A stretch of 6,939 nucleotides of DNA from an uncultured Oxalobacteraceae bacterium. GTDB taxonomy: Bacteria > Pseudomonadota > Gammaproteobacteria > Burkholderiales > Burkholderiaceae. The stretch covers positions 1 to 6,939 of the forward strand of contig CAMLDH010000208.1 in the NCBI GenBank assembly GCA_946478765.1. The letters are read 5' to 3'. This document shows positions 6,208-6,939 of this stretch, piece after piece. Position 1 is the first letter of the stretch. Each line of letters opens with the position of its first letter. The position numbers and the translations under genes are program-made. The notes below the pieces were generated by a model. It was not told the DNA's origin. It did no database searches and saw nothing but the letters and a program-made list of their open reading frames with translations.

Positions 6208-6245
6208 GCATGCGGCGCAATGCGCTGCGCTTATTGACGCCCCAC
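6208..6245 (-). repeat. REP palindrome, right copy (inverted)
   Basis: Read on the - strand it is the left REP, with GTGG instead of GTAG at its head; 35 bp are exact and 38 match with a single mismatch. It begins 2 bp beyond the RAYT stop, so in RNA it would form a hairpin at the transcript's 3' end, possibly stabilising or ending it. Confidence 0.88.
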
Positions 6246-6285
6246 AAGGGCTCCATGACGCACCATGGCGGTGGAGCAGCCATCC

Positions 6286-6307
6286 GGCGCATCACGATGC
6301 GCCCTAC
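6286..6307 (-). repeat. REP-like palindrome with GTAG head, short form
   Basis: On the - strand GTAG (6307-6304) is followed directly by a perfect 8-bp stem, GGCGCATC with GATGCGCC, around a 2-base centre (6294-6295). It shares the GTAGGGCG head with the left REP but lacks the inner GCGC stem and bulges. It lies 40 bp beyond the right REP in the same orientation, forming a REP cluster. Confidence 0.75.
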
Positions 6308-6441
6308 TTCTATCGCGCCATTTTTGGCAACCGACTCAGGATTTTCCGATCATCCGCTCTCGCACATGCTCTTCCTGAAAGGTCGTGCGCACAGGCTTGA
6401 CGAGATCGCTTCTGCTGACAATGCCGATCAAGCGCATCGTC

Positions 6442-6485
6442 AGTCGGGTAGGGTGAGCAGGTTTTTTTGCCCGCCCTACCCGACT
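6442..6485. repeat. 12-bp perfect inverted repeat with T7 loop, REP-like
   Basis: AGTCGGGTAGGG (6442-6453) pairs exactly with CCCTACCCGACT (6474-6485); the stem continues imperfectly inward, and seven T lie in the loop (6462-6468). GTAGGG occurs at the head on both strands. It lies 26 bp past the stop of the livK-like gene and could fold in its transcript, but the T run is in the loop, not after the stem, so it is not a standard intrinsic terminator. A REP-family element is more likely. Confidence 0.7.
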
Positions 6486-6511
6486 AGTCCAATCGCCTTT
6501 GCGACGTTCGC

Positions 6512-6939
6512 TTATTTGATAACAGCTAATAGTGCGCGCTTGCCACCCTTGTAGGTATACAGCGTCAGCGCGCCGTCCTTGATATCGCCCTTGGCATCGA
6601 AAGCGATGTTGCCGGTCACGCCCTTGTAGTTGATCTTGGCGAGTTCAGGCAGGTACTTCGCCGGTTCGGCGGAGTTGGCCTTCTTCATCGCTTCGACCAT
6701 CACCATCACGGCGTCGTACACATAGGGTGTATAGACCTGTGCGTCGATGCCGAATTTCTTCTTGTAAGCGGCTTTGAAATTGCTCATGCCATTTTTCTGC
6801 GCATCTTCTACACCACCGGCTTCCGCGCAAAAAACTTGGCTGTCCGCCATTGCGTCTCCTGCCAATGTCGCCAGAGTTTCGGAACAGATGCCGTCGCCGC
6901 CCATGAACTTGGCGTTGATGCCCAGTGCCTTCATCTGGC
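6512..6939 (-). CDS. branched-chain amino-acid ABC transporter substrate-binding protein, C-terminal part
   Basis: The frame is open to the right edge and continues upstream of QMKALG, so this is the last roughly 142 residues of a protein normally near 370-380. The blocks FMGGDGICSE, VFCAEAGG, FKAAYKKKFGIDAQVYTPYVYDAVMV, INYKGVTGNIAFDAKGDIKDGALTLYTYKGG and the end LLAVIK are characteristic of periplasmic LivJ/LivK-type type-1 binding proteins. They feed amino acids or related small molecules to the LivHMGF permease. The two Cys spaced by 18 residues (ICSE, VFCAE) probably form a disulfide, as in related proteins. The ligand cannot be predicted without the N-terminal lobe. The transport permease genes are not in the window. 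Confidence 0.92.
   Translation of the reverse strand, partial: QMKALGINAKFMGGDGICSETLATLAGDAMADSQVFCAEAGGVEDAQKNGMSNFKAAYKKKFGIDAQVYTPYVYDAVMVMVEAMKKANSAEPAKYLPELAKINYKGVTGNIAFDAKGDIKDGALTLYTYKGGKRALLAVIK

Larger units (their letters stand above)
5620..6245 (+). mobile_element. RAYT-REP unit (REP-flanked tyrosine transposase, 626 bp)
   Basis: A RAYT gene is framed by two REP palindromes in inverted orientation, 5620-5657 and 6208-6245. This is the usual arrangement of domesticated IS200/IS605-related units. The right REP starts 2 bp after the RAYT stop codon, and the left one ends 17 bp before its start codon. No target-site duplication is expected for this class and none was found. Activity is doubtful because of the changed catalytic residue in the transposase. 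Confidence 0.85.
6246..6511. other. gene-free interval between the RAYT unit and the livK-like gene
   Basis: About 270 bases without a credible gene. It contains the short REP-like palindrome (6286-6307), a weak hairpin with arms GCTCCA/TGGAGC (6250-6277) and a long palindrome (6442-6485). The sequence from 6308 to 6441 shows no recognisable coding homology or repeat. Confidence 0.6.

Noticed and set aside
6442..6485. Intrinsic terminator of the livK-like gene
   Set aside because: The T run is in the loop and no U tract follows the stem on either strand; listed as a REP-like repeat instead.

Overview
The window looks like a piece of a betaproteobacterial chromosome, probably Burkholderiales. 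This is an inference from the codon usage, the GTAG-type REP palindromes, the branched-chain amino-acid binding-protein fragment and the NmrA and cytochrome c genes. No rRNA, tRNA or CRISPR array is visible.

Left part (1-2309, + strand). A compact same-strand series of genes begins with the 3' part of a large Asp-box (BNR/sortilin-type) beta-propeller protein. The propeller ends in an aromatic-rich module of about 80 residues. The next gene encodes that module alone, 52 of 80 residues identical by eye. Two small genes of unknown function follow: an Ala-rich, probably disordered 82-residue protein, and an 82-residue protein with three predicted membrane segments. All three small genes have good ribosome binding sites and short gaps. 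This is the best candidate in the window for an undescribed functional unit.

Middle part (2496-5430). An exported mono-haem cytochrome c gene is followed by a second, different cytochrome c gene that is broken by two frameshifts. The second break falls where the family's Met haem ligand is expected. Next come an NmrA/HSCARG-like NAD(P)-binding protein and, convergent to it, a single-domain metallo-beta-lactamase-fold protein. Its ligand set (HxExD, H, D, H) is that of the oxygen-binding di-iron proteins. The region has a redox flavour, but no shared pathway can be shown.

Right part (5431-6511). A REP-associated tyrosine transposase (RAYT) gene is framed by a REP palindrome in inverted orientation (35 bp exact, 38 bp with one mismatch). 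Two further, structurally different REP-like palindromes lie downstream. The RAYT keeps its HUH motif but has Asp where the catalytic Tyr should be. Just before the left REP is an exact 32-bp copy of the cytochrome c gene located 2.9 kb upstream, in the same reading sense (GKNRALVGLG). It looks like the stub of a lost cytochrome gene or a recombination scar.

Right edge (6512-6939, - strand): the C-terminal part of a LivK-type periplasmic substrate-binding protein, cut by the window end.
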